From: Alcanivorax sp.
GTDB lineage: Bacteria; Pseudomonadota; Gammaproteobacteria; Pseudomonadales; Alcanivoracaceae
Length of the DNA stretch: 64,000 nucleotides
Assembly (NCBI RefSeq): GCF_017794965.1
Contig: NZ_CP051240.1
Span: 2,604,001 to 2,668,000 of the forward strand
Direction: 5' to 3'
Position numbers and translations under genes: made by a program. Every line of letters starts with the position of its first letter. The stretch's first letter is position 1. Positions 7,759 through 16,750 of this stretch are shown piece after piece. The notes under the pieces are model-generated. The model ran no database searches, was not told where the DNA came from, and saw only the letters and a program-made list of their open reading frames with translations.

Positions 7759-8592
7759 TCAGCTCAACATCACCCACAGCGCGGCCAGGATCAACCACAC
7801 GGCCAGGCACCGCAGCAACAGGCCTTGCAGGGATTCCAGGGGCGCGATGATGCGGTAGAAGGGGGAGCCCTCCTCCTGATCCGGCAGCTCCATGGCAACC
7901 CGGGCAGCCATGGCCGCATGCTGCTCTGCGCCCTGCAGCTTGAACCAGTGCCCACGCATACAATCGAGCACCGCCGCGAAATCACCCACCAGCGCCATGC
8001 TGAAGATGAGCAAGCGCTGGGCAGGCCAGCACAGCCATTGATCCAGCCGGGTCGCCCAATGGGTATGCTCCCGCTCCGTGCGGCTGGCCCAGGCATGGTT
8101 GAGCACCACCACCAGGGCGGCGGGCAACCCGGCAATCACCAACCAGAAGATCGCCACGAACAGGCGCTGTTCCCGAGACAGGACTTTTTCTGCCAGTGCT
8201 TGCTGCATGGCCGGTGAATGGGGATCGCCCTGGATCTCGAATTCATCTTCTGCCAGCGCTGCAAACCCCTCCGGGTCGCTCATTCGCCCACGAACCAGCA
8301 GCTCATCCACCTGCCGAAATTCACTGTGCCCGCCCAGCAGCCACAACAACACGCCACCACCCAGCAAAAGCCACAGCCACTGCCCCCAGAAGCCTTGCAG
8401 CTGGCACTCGACCACTGCCAGCACCACCGCGGGCACAACGATGCCCAGCCCCCAGGACAAGCCCCCATTGCCAAACCGGCTCGACATGCGCTGGAGCCAG
8501 GCCTGATGGCGCTGTCGGTTGGTCATCCAGTGAGGCCAGTCACTTTCCAGACGACGCAGCCCCAGCACCAGAATCAGCATCAGAAAGGTCAT
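7759..8592 (-). CDS. ampE: AmpE-like inner-membrane protein
   Basis: Polytopic membrane protein of the ampDE operon, thought to act as an accessory signalling factor in beta-lactamase induction; its biochemical role is not established. At 277 aa it is close to E. coli AmpE (284). The N-terminal LILVLGLRRLESDWPHW is typical, and about four membrane helices are visible (for example GIVVPAVVLAVVECQL, WLWLLLGGGVLLWLLGG, FVAIFWLVIAGLPAALVVVL and a C-terminal one). I place the start at 8592, where ATG overlaps the ampD stop (ATGA); an upstream extension to 8640 lies inside ampD and looks spurious. The stop codon directly abuts the CATAGCT array. Confidence 0.85.
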   Translation of the reverse strand: MTFLMLILVLGLRRLESDWPHWMTNRQRHQAWLQRMSSRFGNGGLSWGLGIVVPAVVLAVVECQLQGFWGQWLWLLLGGGVLLWLLGGHSEFRQVDELLVRGRMSDPEGFAALAEDEFEIQGDPHSPAMQQALAEKVLSREQRLFVAIFWLVIAGLPAALVVVLNHAWASRTEREHTHWATRLDQWLCWPAQRLLIFSMALVGDFAAVLDCMRGHWFKLQGAEQHAAMAARVAMELPDQEEGSPFYRIIAPLESLQGLLLRCLAVWLILAALWVMLS

Positions 8593-9155
8593 GTCTGTGT
8601 CTCCTTGAACGCGGCCAGGCTCTGCAAATACTTCTGCCATTGAAACGCCGGGCCCGGATCCGTCTTGCGACCCGGGGCTATGTGCTCATGACCGGTGATA
8701 CGCTGGTCGGTAATGGCCGGGTAATGCTGCTGTAGCGCGGCGGTTAACGCCACCAGGCTCCGGTACTGGGCACACTCGTAGGGCGACTGGTCGGTGCCTT
8801 CCAGTTCAATACCAATCGCGTAGTCATTGCAGTTTGCCCGGCCCTCAAAGGTGGACACCCCGGCATGCCAGGCACGCTTGTCACAATCCACAAACTGCAT
8901 TAGCTGGCCATCACGGCGTATCAGAAAATGAGAGGACACCGTCAACTGATGGATCTCACGAAAATAGGGATCCCGATCCGGATCAAGGCGGTTGCAGAAC
9001 AGGTCTTCGATATAGGGCCCGCCAAACTGGCCCGGAGGCAGGCTGATATTATGGATAACCAGCAGGGAAATATCGTCAGGGGCGGGTCGTTCATTGAAGT
9101 TGGGCGACGGACACCATTGCGCCTGTTTCACCCGATGCTCGCTAAGGGTCAGCAC
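8589..9155 (-). CDS. ampD: 1,6-anhydro-N-acetylmuramyl-L-alanine amidase
   Basis: Cytosolic zinc amidase that cleaves the stem peptide from anhydro-muropeptides during wall recycling and so keeps the AmpR inducer low. The 188 aa contain the zinc His of LLVIHNISLP, the catalytic Glu of IGIELEGTD and the C-terminal ITGHEHIAPGRKTDPGPAF, which holds the second zinc His, the catalytic Lys and the zinc Asp. The start is GTG at 9155, supported by AAGGAG seven bases upstream; the nearby ATG is out of frame. Translationally coupled to ampE. No ampC or ampR is in the window, so the role here may be recycling rather than resistance. Confidence 0.95.
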   Translation of the reverse strand: MLTLSEHRVKQAQWCPSPNFNERPAPDDISLLVIHNISLPPGQFGGPYIEDLFCNRLDPDRDPYFREIHQLTVSSHFLIRRDGQLMQFVDCDKRAWHAGVSTFEGRANCNDYAIGIELEGTDQSPYECAQYRSLVALTAALQQHYPAITDQRITGHEHIAPGRKTDPGPAFQWQKYLQSLAAFKETQT

Positions 9156-9200
9156 CCATGCTCTCCTTGCCGGATCTGAATGGAGGCGGGGCGCGTTTGG

Positions 9201-11429
9201 TCAGTGACTGGCCTGCATGCGCCGCAGGTCGCCAATCACGGCTTCCAGTGCACGGTCGAAAAGAGCCCCTTCTTCAATGAGTTTAACAGCCCCCTTATGA
9301 AGGGCAACGGCCAGGCTGTAAGCTGAGAACTCTGCCACCTTGATACCGCGGCGGTTGGTGAACACCAACTTGACGCCGCCACGAATATTGGCCGCCAGTT
9401 TGGCACGACGGGGCTCTTCACCATCCAGCAATTCAATCCAGTGCCCGGGGGACAGCTGTGCGGTCTTGCGCACCAGGAAATGATCCTCCGGCAACTCGGG
9501 ATCCGCCGCCACAGGCGCTTGCGCTTCAGGCGCTGGCGCCACGGCTACCCGCTCAGTCTCCAGCCCCTTAAGCAGTTGCTGATGCACATCGCGCAGTTTG
9601 AGCAACCATTGCCGCGCATCCGCTTCATCATAGTTGATCCGGGCCAGCCCGGCTTGCAGGGATTTGAGCAGCTTGGGGCTGAGTGCCTTGAGTTTCTCCA
9701 GGGCAGCCTGATCGCGATGTGCCAGTGTACTCCAGACAACCGCGTCCACGATTTTGGCACTCTGCTGCCAGGCAGGACTGTCCTCCCCTTCCTTCAACCA
9801 GGTCAGGTATAGCACCTGTTGCCAGCCTTCGCGCAGCAGCTGCACGACCACATCGGGCAGTTTCCGCCCGGCGATGCGCTTGTCGAGCAAGGTGGCCACC
9901 GCCAGGCGGGCCTGCTCTGCGCGCACCTTGCCCTCTTCCGCTTCACGCACGCGTTGTTCGACGCGATCGGAGCGAGAGGTCTGGCTGGCAAAGTACTGCT
10001 CGAATTCCTGCAAGAGCCGATGAAACAGGCTGGCATCATCTTCAAAATCATCAATGACACGATGAACGGCCTCATTGATGCGTTGATAAAGCTCGTCCTG
10101 AATACCCTGTTGCGGGTCCCACTGGCACCCGGCTTTCGCCAGCACGTTGAGCAACTGCCGGGCTTCATGATTCTCGTTATTGAAGAACGTCTTGTCGGTG
10201 ATGGCCACCTTGAGCAGGGGAATCTGCAGACGCCCGATCAGGGCCTTGATTTCGGACGGCAGGCCTTCATCGTCCAGGATGAAATCAAACAGCATGGACA
10301 CCAGATTGATCACATCGTCGTCAGCCTGGTCCAGGGCATGGATTGCCTCGCCGTGCTCATTATCCAGCAACTCGGAAAGGTCTTCCTTCAGATTCGCCTT
10401 CTCGACCGCGTCACTTTCAAGGCTTCGCTCTACGCGCTGCAGGCGGTTAAGCATGCCCAGCAGGTCGTCAGAACTGACCGGGTTTACTGATGCTGTATTG
10501 GCTACCGGGGCACCGTTCATGTACGGCACACCGTTCTGCATCACCGCCATGGCGGTATTCACTGCTGCATGACTGTCCGGATTAGCTGCAGGTGCCGCCC
10601 CCCCCTGCATACCTCGCATGGTGACCAGCAACTCCTGCAAGACGCCAAACATCTGGTCATTTATCTGCCCGCCGCCACCGGCAGCGGCATCTGTGGCCCC
10701 GCTGGTGATAGTGCGATTACCCGGCTTGCGAGCAGGCGCAATGGGGGCCGATTTCATTTCCGGCAACACCCCGGCCTCAATCAACAGCTTATTGGCTTCG
10801 CTAACCAGATAACCGGTTTCCGCCATGACTTCACGCTCGAACAGCTTGAGTACGATCAGGCGTGCCTTGATATCAATGGCGAGCTTTTCCAGCCCGTCAT
10901 TGAAGGCGGACACCAACTGGCGAGGTTCAAGGGGGTTGTTCTTTTCCGTGAGGGCAACTTTCCCTTCCAGCAGGTACTCCATGCGGTGGGCGAGCACCTT
11001 GAGCTGCTCATCACAGCCATTACGAGCACGGCGAGCCATATTGTCCAGGGCGACGGACGTTTCCAGCTCGTCCTCATTGACCAGCGTCAGGGAATCCAGA
11101 TCCAGTTTTTCCGGCTGCACACTCTCGCTACCTGCATCCGGTTTCTTCTGTAACCCCTGGAACAGGTTGATGACAGACTGACGGAAACCGGTTTCCAGCC
11201 CTGCCCGCTGGATACGCAGTTCTCGCATGGCCTCAAAATAACGCTCTCGCTCACTATCCGAGGCCTTTTCAGCCAGGTCATACAAGGCATCGTCGGCGCC
11301 ATCCAGCATGTCACTGAGGTAGGCGCAAACCAGTTTGAGATTGCCGTCACGCACCCTTTCCAGCGGTCTCGGCAGGGCGCTGGAAACCGCTTTTTCGGCA
11401 ACAGGCTTCAATTTAGTGACCTTGGACAT
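9201..11429 (-). CDS. DUF1631 family protein, function unknown
   Basis: Large cytosolic protein of 742 aa of the DUF1631 family, sometimes mislabelled thymidine phosphorylase. It is mostly helical and charged, with a Gly/Ala-rich low-complexity linker near residues 240-300 (DAAAGGGGQ; GGAAPAANPDSHAA) between an N-terminal and a larger C-terminal helical part. The last 110 residues (from about HFLVRKTAQLSPGHWIELL) look like a small beta-rich domain. It lies 45 bp upstream of ampD on the same strand, and P. aeruginosa keeps the same neighbour between ampD and nadC. GGGAG precedes the ATG. The neighbourhood hints at envelope or pilus biology, but nothing in the sequence gives an activity. Confidence 0.85.
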   Translation of the reverse strand: MSKVTKLKPVAEKAVSSALPRPLERVRDGNLKLVCAYLSDMLDGADDALYDLAEKASDSERERYFEAMRELRIQRAGLETGFRQSVINLFQGLQKKPDAGSESVQPEKLDLDSLTLVNEDELETSVALDNMARRARNGCDEQLKVLAHRMEYLLEGKVALTEKNNPLEPRQLVSAFNDGLEKLAIDIKARLIVLKLFEREVMAETGYLVSEANKLLIEAGVLPEMKSAPIAPARKPGNRTITSGATDAAAGGGGQINDQMFGVLQELLVTMRGMQGGAAPAANPDSHAAVNTAMAVMQNGVPYMNGAPVANTASVNPVSSDDLLGMLNRLQRVERSLESDAVEKANLKEDLSELLDNEHGEAIHALDQADDDVINLVSMLFDFILDDEGLPSEIKALIGRLQIPLLKVAITDKTFFNNENHEARQLLNVLAKAGCQWDPQQGIQDELYQRINEAVHRVIDDFEDDASLFHRLLQEFEQYFASQTSRSDRVEQRVREAEEGKVRAEQARLAVATLLDKRIAGRKLPDVVVQLLREGWQQVLYLTWLKEGEDSPAWQQSAKIVDAVVWSTLAHRDQAALEKLKALSPKLLKSLQAGLARINYDEADARQWLLKLRDVHQQLLKGLETERVAVAPAPEAQAPVAADPELPEDHFLVRKTAQLSPGHWIELLDGEEPRRAKLAANIRGGVKLVFTNRRGIKVAEFSAYSLAVALHKGAVKLIEEGALFDRALEAVIGDLRRMQASH

Positions 11430-11627
11430 GGGACTCCCGGCGAGACGGACCGCATCAATGGGACGTTAGTTTTGATATTATTTACCGTACCACACAACAC
11501 AAACTACGAATTTTGAACTAGTTGGCATTCATACCAAAGAGCAATCCAGCTACCGGACTCACCCGGCGCTTTCCCTGCCTGCCAATTTCACCTAGCCTAA
11601 GGCTTTTCGGGGCATTGGACGACCGCC

Positions 11628-12959
11628 ATGGATGCAGCAGTTACGATTCTTAACCAGATAAGTGGATTCCTGTGGGGATGGCCGGCACTGATCCTGATCG
11701 CCGGCACCGGGGTATACCTGACCCTGGTGTTACGTTTCCTCCCAATTCGCCAGCTTGGCTTTGGCTTCAAACAAATGTTCGGGCCGCAGACAGGGGTCGG
11801 CACTATCGGCGCCAGTGCCGCCCTGGCCACCTCGCTATCAGCGACGATCGGTACCGGCAATATTGTCGGTGTGGCCACAGCCATTCACTCCGGCGGCCCC
11901 GGCGCACTGGTATGGATGTGGTTAATCGCCCTGGTGGGCATGGCTACCAAATACGCTGAGGCCGTTCTGGCCGTGCATTACCGGGAAAAGGATCACCGCG
12001 GCCAATACGTGGGCGGCCCCATGTATTACATCCGCAATGGCCTGGGCAAGAACTGGGGCTGGATGGCCATCGCCTTTGCCTTCTTCGGCATGTTTGCCGG
12101 TTTCGGTATCGGCAATACCGTGCAAGCCAACTCCGTGGCCCACGGCCTTAACGACAGCTTTGGCCTGCCCACCTGGGTCACCGGTGTCACCCTGGCAGTC
12201 CTGGTCGGCCTGGTCGTACTGGGCGGCGTAAAACGGATCGCCCATGTGGCCACCGTGGTGGTGCCGTTCATGGCCCTGGCCTACCTGCTGGCCGGCCTGG
12301 TGGTACTGATCGATCACGCCAGCGCCATCCCCGGCGCCCTGGCCCTGTGTTTCGAAAGTGCCTTCACCGGCACCGCCGCCGCTGGGGGGTTTGCTGGCGC
12401 CCTGGTCAAGGAAGCCATTCGCTTTGGCGTCGCCCGCGGCATCTTCTCCAACGAAGCCGGCCTGGGCAGCGCGCCCATCGCCCACGCCTCCGCCAACACC
12501 GATCACCCGGCCCGGCAGGGCTCCATCGCCATGCTCGGCACCTTCATCGATACCATCATCGTCTGCTCCATCACCGGCCTGGCCATTGTCTCCACCGGCG
12601 TGTGGACCAGCGGCGCAGAAGGGGCCCCGCTGTCATCCATGGCGTTTGCTGCCACCTTTGGTGATTTCGGTAACATTATTGTGGTCTGCGGGCTGGCCAT
12701 CTTCGCCTTCACCACCCTGCTGGGCTGGAGTCTGTACAGCGAACGCTGCACCCAGTTCCTGTTTGGCGAGAAAGCCGTTATCCCGTTCCGGGTGGTCTGG
12801 GTCATCGCCATCCCGGTTGGGGCCTACGTGAGCCTGGATTTTGTCTGGGCGATGGCTGACATCATGAACATCCTGATGGCCATCCCCAACCTGGTCGCCC
12901 TGCTGCTGCTGTCCCCCATTGTGGTCATGCTCAGTCGGGAGTTCTTTGCCAAGAAATGA
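11628..12959 (+). CDS. Sodium:alanine/glycine symporter, AGCS family
   Basis: Inner-membrane transporter that imports alanine, glycine or a related amino acid with sodium. At 443 aa with about ten to eleven hydrophobic helices it has the family length. The AGCS signature is clear: GTGNIVGVATAIHSGGPGA near residues 75-95, GGPMYYIRNGLG, and NEAGLGSAPIAHAS near 275-290. Substrate cannot be told from sequence. It stands alone on the + strand between the DUF1631 gene and nadC; P. aeruginosa, from memory, has no such gene there. A weak ribosome site precedes the ATG. Eight heptads follow the stop codon. Confidence 0.9.
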   Translation: MDAAVTILNQISGFLWGWPALILIAGTGVYLTLVLRFLPIRQLGFGFKQMFGPQTGVGTIGASAALATSLSATIGTGNIVGVATAIHSGGPGALVWMWLIALVGMATKYAEAVLAVHYREKDHRGQYVGGPMYYIRNGLGKNWGWMAIAFAFFGMFAGFGIGNTVQANSVAHGLNDSFGLPTWVTGVTLAVLVGLVVLGGVKRIAHVATVVVPFMALAYLLAGLVVLIDHASAIPGALALCFESAFTGTAAAGGFAGALVKEAIRFGVARGIFSNEAGLGSAPIAHASANTDHPARQGSIAMLGTFIDTIIVCSITGLAIVSTGVWTSGAEGAPLSSMAFAATFGDFGNIIVVCGLAIFAFTTLLGWSLYSERCTQFLFGEKAVIPFRVVWVIAIPVGAYVSLDFVWAMADIMNILMAIPNLVALLLLSPIVVMLSREFFAKK

Positions 12960-12969
12960 TGTGAGGAGG

Positions 12970-13025
12970 GTCGGGCGTCTGAAGTCGGACGTCCGACGCT
13001 AAAACCCGACGCCTGACGCCTGACG
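12970..13025 (+). repeat. Eight-unit heptad array after the symporter gene
   Basis: GTCGGGC, GTCTGAA, GTCGGAC, GTCCGAC, GCTAAAA, CCCGACG, CCTGACG and CCTGACG run with a strict 7-bp period from 10 bp after the stop codon. The first half is the GTCNGAC family seen after the spy-like gene; the second is the GCCTGAC family seen after argJ. Confidence 0.8.
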
Positions 13026-13074
13026 AACAAATCACAACACCGGGTAACACCGAGCGCCAGCGCTTTGCACACTG

Positions 13075-13098
13075 CTCGGTGAAAGCACCGCTCCCACA
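13075..13098 (-). repeat. Single REP
   Basis: On the minus strand GTGGGAG is followed by the small stem-loop CGGTGCTTTCACCG. It is a lone REP in the 408-bp symporter-nadC gap, which otherwise holds the heptads, the REP pair at 13214-13283 and presumably the nadC promoter. Confidence 0.6.
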
Positions 13099-13213
13099 AC
13101 AGAGCCGCACTCCGCCAGACAAAGCGGATTAACACTTGGCCCCGCCACTGGTATCCTCACTGCCCGTCTGCGTGCGGGTAATGCTGCGCTTATGAGCCGT
13201 GATAAAGTTTTTT

Positions 13214-13283
13214 TGTGGGAGCGTGCTTGCACGCGAAGCTGTTAGTCCAGAGCACTTCCTTCGCGTGCAAGCACGCTCCCACA
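13214..13283. repeat. Perfect REP inverted pair
   Basis: A 25-bp arm (13214-13238, TGTGGGAGCGTGCTTGCACG plus CGAAG) has an exact complement at 13259-13283. Each arm also folds on itself (GCGTGC-TT-GCACGC). It lies about 85 bp upstream of nadC. The arm core is the same as in the two MITE-like copies. Confidence 0.8.
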
Positions 13284-13367
13284 GAACCCCGTGTGTTCAA
13301 TGAGCTGCGTTACACCACCTCGCGGGCCATTTTGATATTACCGTCGCAAATCAGAGAGATCGCAACC

Positions 13368-14210
13368 ATGAGCCAGCCCCAGCCCGACTACATCCGTGAT
13401 GACATCGCCCGGAACGTGGCCTTCGCGCTGGAAGAAGACATTCGCGACGGCGATATCACCGCCCAGCTGATCGACGCCAACAGCACCAGCACCGCCACCA
13501 TCATCACCCGCGAAGACGCAGTGATGTGCGGCACCGCTTGGGCGGACGAGGTATTCCGCCAGCTAGGCGACGTCAAACTGGAATGGCACGTGGCCGATGG
13601 TGACCGCCTCACCCCGGATACCAACCTCTGCACCCTCAGCGGCAACACCCGCCAGATCCTCACCGGCGAGCGCACCGCCCTGAACTTCCTGCAGACACTC
13701 ATGGGCACCGCCACCACCGCTCGACGCTACGCAGACGCGGTAGCCGGTAGCCGCGTCACCATTCTCGACACCCGCAAGACCCTCCCCGGCCTGCGCGCCG
13801 GACAGAAGTATGCTGTGCTTTGCGGCGGCTGCCAGAATCACCGCATCGGTCTCTACGATGCGTTCCTGATCAAGGAAAATCACGTCGCCGCCTGCGGCGG
13901 GATCACTGCGGCAATCGAGCGGGCGCGGGCGCTGGCGCCGGAGAAAAAAATTATCGTGGAGGTGGAAACGCTGGAGGAGTTACAGGAGGCGGCAAGACTC
14001 ACCCCTGATCAGATCATGCTGGATAACTTCAGTGCGGACATGCTGACTGACGCGGCGAAAATGGCGCTGACATCAGCATTGGAAGTCTCTGGTAACCTGA
14101 CCGTTGAAAATGCAGCCAGCCTGCCGGCGAGCCGAGAATGGTTTCTCTCCTCTGGGGCCTTAACCAAACATGTCATCGCAACTGACCTGTCCCTCCGACT
14201 GACAAAATAA
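13368..14210 (+). CDS. nadC: Nicotinate-nucleotide pyrophosphorylase (quinolinate PRTase)
   Basis: Converts quinolinate and PRPP to nicotinate mononucleotide, CO2 and pyrophosphate in de novo NAD synthesis. The 280 aa carry the family motifs ILTGERTALNFLQTLMGTAT, TILDTRKTLPGLR, CGGCQNHRIGLYDAFLIKEN and EVETLEELQEA followed by the PRPP-site IMLDNFS. I start at the ATG at 13368 with AGAGAG upstream; longer readings run into the REP pair. It marks the left border of the low-GC glycan island; in P. aeruginosa nadC directly neighbours pilA. Confidence 0.96.
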   Translation: MSQPQPDYIRDDIARNVAFALEEDIRDGDITAQLIDANSTSTATIITREDAVMCGTAWADEVFRQLGDVKLEWHVADGDRLTPDTNLCTLSGNTRQILTGERTALNFLQTLMGTATTARRYADAVAGSRVTILDTRKTLPGLRAGQKYAVLCGGCQNHRIGLYDAFLIKENHVAACGGITAAIERARALAPEKKIIVEVETLEELQEAARLTPDQIMLDNFSADMLTDAAKMALTSALEVSGNLTVENAASLPASREWFLSSGALTKHVIATDLSLRLTK

Positions 14211-14316
14211 GCACCAGACAGCGAGATCTGTGGCACAGTCAAGATGAAATAGGGAACGTATTAGCCCCTGCCCTACAAGATTACTGAGAGGATTGTTTCA
14301 GTATGAGTAGCAAACA

Positions 14317-15546
14317 ATGAATGACAAAGTGATAACCAGCAAAAAAAAACCAACACTTCTGGTCCTGGCATCCACCTATCCAAGATGGAAAGATGACCAT
14401 GAGCCAAATTTTGTACACAAGCTTAACCAGCAACTTCGGGACCATTACGACATCACTGTAATTACCTCCAGAGCACCAGGGGCGAAACAGGACGAGATAC
14501 TGGACTCAATTAGAATCAAACGGTTCGGGTATGCCCCAAAACAGCTTGAGACCTTGGTATACGGCGGCGGAATACTTACCAACCTGCGCAATCATAAATG
14601 GAAATGGGCTCTGGTTTTACCCTTTCTGCTCTCAATGGCAATATACACAAGGCAGCAAATCAAAAAACAGTCCCCGGTTGCTATTCACTGCCACTGGATC
14701 ATCCCGCAAGGCCTTGTGCTATGGATAATGAGTCTAGGCATTAAGCTCCCGCCCGTACTCATCACTTCACACGGCGCAGATCTGTTCAGTCTTAAAGGGA
14801 AAACAGGAACCTGGATAAAGACAAAGACTCTGCAAATCGCGAGCGCCATTAGCGTAGTTAGCACGCCGATGAAACAGGCTGCGCTAGAGCTGGGAGCCAA
14901 GGATAAAACCACCCACATTGCCCCAATGGGCTTTGAATTCCCTGAACCCGACAAACCATCACTCAGGACACCAGGTGAAATACTGTTTGTCGGACGACTG
15001 GTTGAAAAAAAAGGGCTAAAATACTTGATTGAAGCCATGCCAAAGGTTCTCGACAAAGTGCCTGAATGTACTTTGCGGGTTATTGGCGATGGGCCAGAAA
15101 GAAGTGCACTGCAGGCGCAGGCAAATAATCTTTCGCTTGCCGGGAACGTGATCTTTATGGGCGCCCTTCCCCAAACAGAACTTCCCAGATACTACCAGTC
15201 AGCGAGCCTGTTCTGCGCGCCTTTTATTGAAGCCGAGAATGGAGACGTAGAGGGATTGGGGCTAGTCACCCTGGAAGCAATGAGCTTTATGTGTCCCGTA
15301 TTAGTTGGCGATGTCCCGGCAATTGAAGATGTGATACCCGCCAGGCAAAGACGAACCTGCATCACATCCCCAAAAAACCAACATGATCTCGTCACCAAGA
15401 TCACAAACAAACTGACAGCGAAAACGTGCGAAGAAGAAATCTCTAGCCTGAAATATCATGCAACTCATCATTTCTCTTGGCGAGCAGCCAGAAGCAATTA
15501 CCTCAGAATTCTGAAAGAGATAGAGGCAAGTAGTTACAATCACTAA
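14317..15546 (+). CDS. GT4-family glycosyltransferase
   Basis: Cytosolic GT-B fold sugar transferase of 409 aa. The N-terminal half has the Rossmann start TLLVLASTYPRWKDDHEP and the acceptor-side stretch LITSHGADLF; the C-terminal half has the GT4 donor-site pattern GEILFVGRLVEKKGLKYLIE, VIGDGPERSALQ and the E-x7-E motif in EGLGLVTLEAM. Donor and acceptor are unknown. It begins the A+T-rich island 106 bp after nadC and is followed in the same direction by a second GT4 gene 23 bp downstream. It lacks a membrane anchor, so it likely extends a lipid-linked or other glycan on the cytoplasmic face. Confidence 0.88.
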   Translation: MNDKVITSKKKPTLLVLASTYPRWKDDHEPNFVHKLNQQLRDHYDITVITSRAPGAKQDEILDSIRIKRFGYAPKQLETLVYGGGILTNLRNHKWKWALVLPFLLSMAIYTRQQIKKQSPVAIHCHWIIPQGLVLWIMSLGIKLPPVLITSHGADLFSLKGKTGTWIKTKTLQIASAISVVSTPMKQAALELGAKDKTTHIAPMGFEFPEPDKPSLRTPGEILFVGRLVEKKGLKYLIEAMPKVLDKVPECTLRVIGDGPERSALQAQANNLSLAGNVIFMGALPQTELPRYYQSASLFCAPFIEAENGDVEGLGLVTLEAMSFMCPVLVGDVPAIEDVIPARQRRTCITSPKNQHDLVTKITNKLTAKTCEEEISSLKYHATHHFSWRAARSNYLRILKEIEASSYNH

Positions 15547-15569
15547 CTCCTTACACCACGAGGCCACAT

Positions 15570-16676
15570 GTGAAAATACTGGTCATCACAAAACGACAGT
15601 ACACAGGAAAGGACTTGCTCGATGATCAGTATGGCAGGCTTTTTGAAATCCCCGCCGAACTTGCCAATCTGGGGCATGAAGTAACCGGAATCGCTCTAAG
15701 TTACGCCAGAAAAGAGGAAGGCCTGTACCAATGGAGCAACAGGCCGAATCTGAAATGGCATTCTTTGAACGCCCTTCCATTTGGCTTGATTACCTATACA
15801 AGGCATGTTGACCGGATCACCAGGAATTGGAAGCCCGACGTCATCTGGGCAAGCTCCGATATGCTCAACGTGATTCTGGCCAATCAATGGGCCAGGAAAA
15901 ACCAAGTGCCGGTTGTCGTTGACCTGTACGACAACTATGAAAGCTTTGGGCTTTCAAAGTTTCCCTTTCTGGCTCGCCAATTCAAGAAAATCTGCCGTGA
16001 AGCCCAAGGCCTTACAGCTGTTAGCAACACACTACTGAGAAAGGTAGAACGTGATTATGGTCGGCATTCCGGCTGTCAGCTAATCCCGAATTCAGCAAGA
16101 ACCGATTTATTTTACAAGAGAAGCAAATCCGAAAGCAGAGCAAAGCTGGGACTTCCTGAAGAAGCAACCATCATCGGCACAGCAGGCGCCATCAGCAGGC
16201 ACAGAGGGATCGAAGACCTATTTAAGGCATTCGAATACCTTGCCAGTCATGACCCCAATATATGGATGGCCATTGCCGGCCCAAAAGATAATTTCTCAAA
16301 ACGATATACACATCCAAGACTGATAGATTTGGGCATTCTCGATCTTGAGCAAGTACCGGATCTACTTTCCTCATTGGATGCGGGCGTCATATGCAATAAG
16401 GCTTCAGACTTCGGCGAGTTTTGCTCGCCTCTTAAGCTAATGGAGTTTCTCAGTGCCGAAATACCGTTTGTTGCTGCAAATACCGGAGATATCGCGGAGC
16501 ATATAAATCAGGACGAAAGGTATTTATACAGGCCCGGAGACTGGAAAGAACTTGCCAGAAAAATCGAGACTCAACTTACTGGAAATCTTGAACGAAGCAC
16601 ACTACCCAAAGCAAGAAATTGGAAAGATTCCGCCAGACGTTTTCACCAATTTATAAAAGCTGTAAATATTGATTAA
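15570..16676 (+). CDS. GT4-like glycosyltransferase
   Basis: GT-B glycosyltransferase of 368 aa, in operon with the preceding GT4 gene (gap 23 bp). It starts with GTG after a GAGG. The N-terminus KILVITKRQYTGKDLLDD and the stretch PVVVDLYDNYESFGLS are like the acceptor half of GT4 enzymes. The C-terminal donor half shows IIGTAGAISRHRGIEDLFKA and FCSPLKLMEFLSAEIPFVA, where the usual E-x7-E is present only loosely. Substrate is unknown. It runs convergently into the pyruvyltransferase-like gene, with 74 bp of A+T-rich DNA between and no clear terminator. Confidence 0.82.
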   Translation: MKILVITKRQYTGKDLLDDQYGRLFEIPAELANLGHEVTGIALSYARKEEGLYQWSNRPNLKWHSLNALPFGLITYTRHVDRITRNWKPDVIWASSDMLNVILANQWARKNQVPVVVDLYDNYESFGLSKFPFLARQFKKICREAQGLTAVSNTLLRKVERDYGRHSGCQLIPNSARTDLFYKRSKSESRAKLGLPEEATIIGTAGAISRHRGIEDLFKAFEYLASHDPNIWMAIAGPKDNFSKRYTHPRLIDLGILDLEQVPDLLSSLDAGVICNKASDFGEFCSPLKLMEFLSAEIPFVAANTGDIAEHINQDERYLYRPGDWKELARKIETQLTGNLERSTLPKARNWKDSARRFHQFIKAVNID

Positions 16677-16750
16677 TTCACTTCAAATCGACAACGATAG
16701 CATAGTAAAAAGAAGCGACAATTCATACCAGAAAATGACTCACAACCCTC

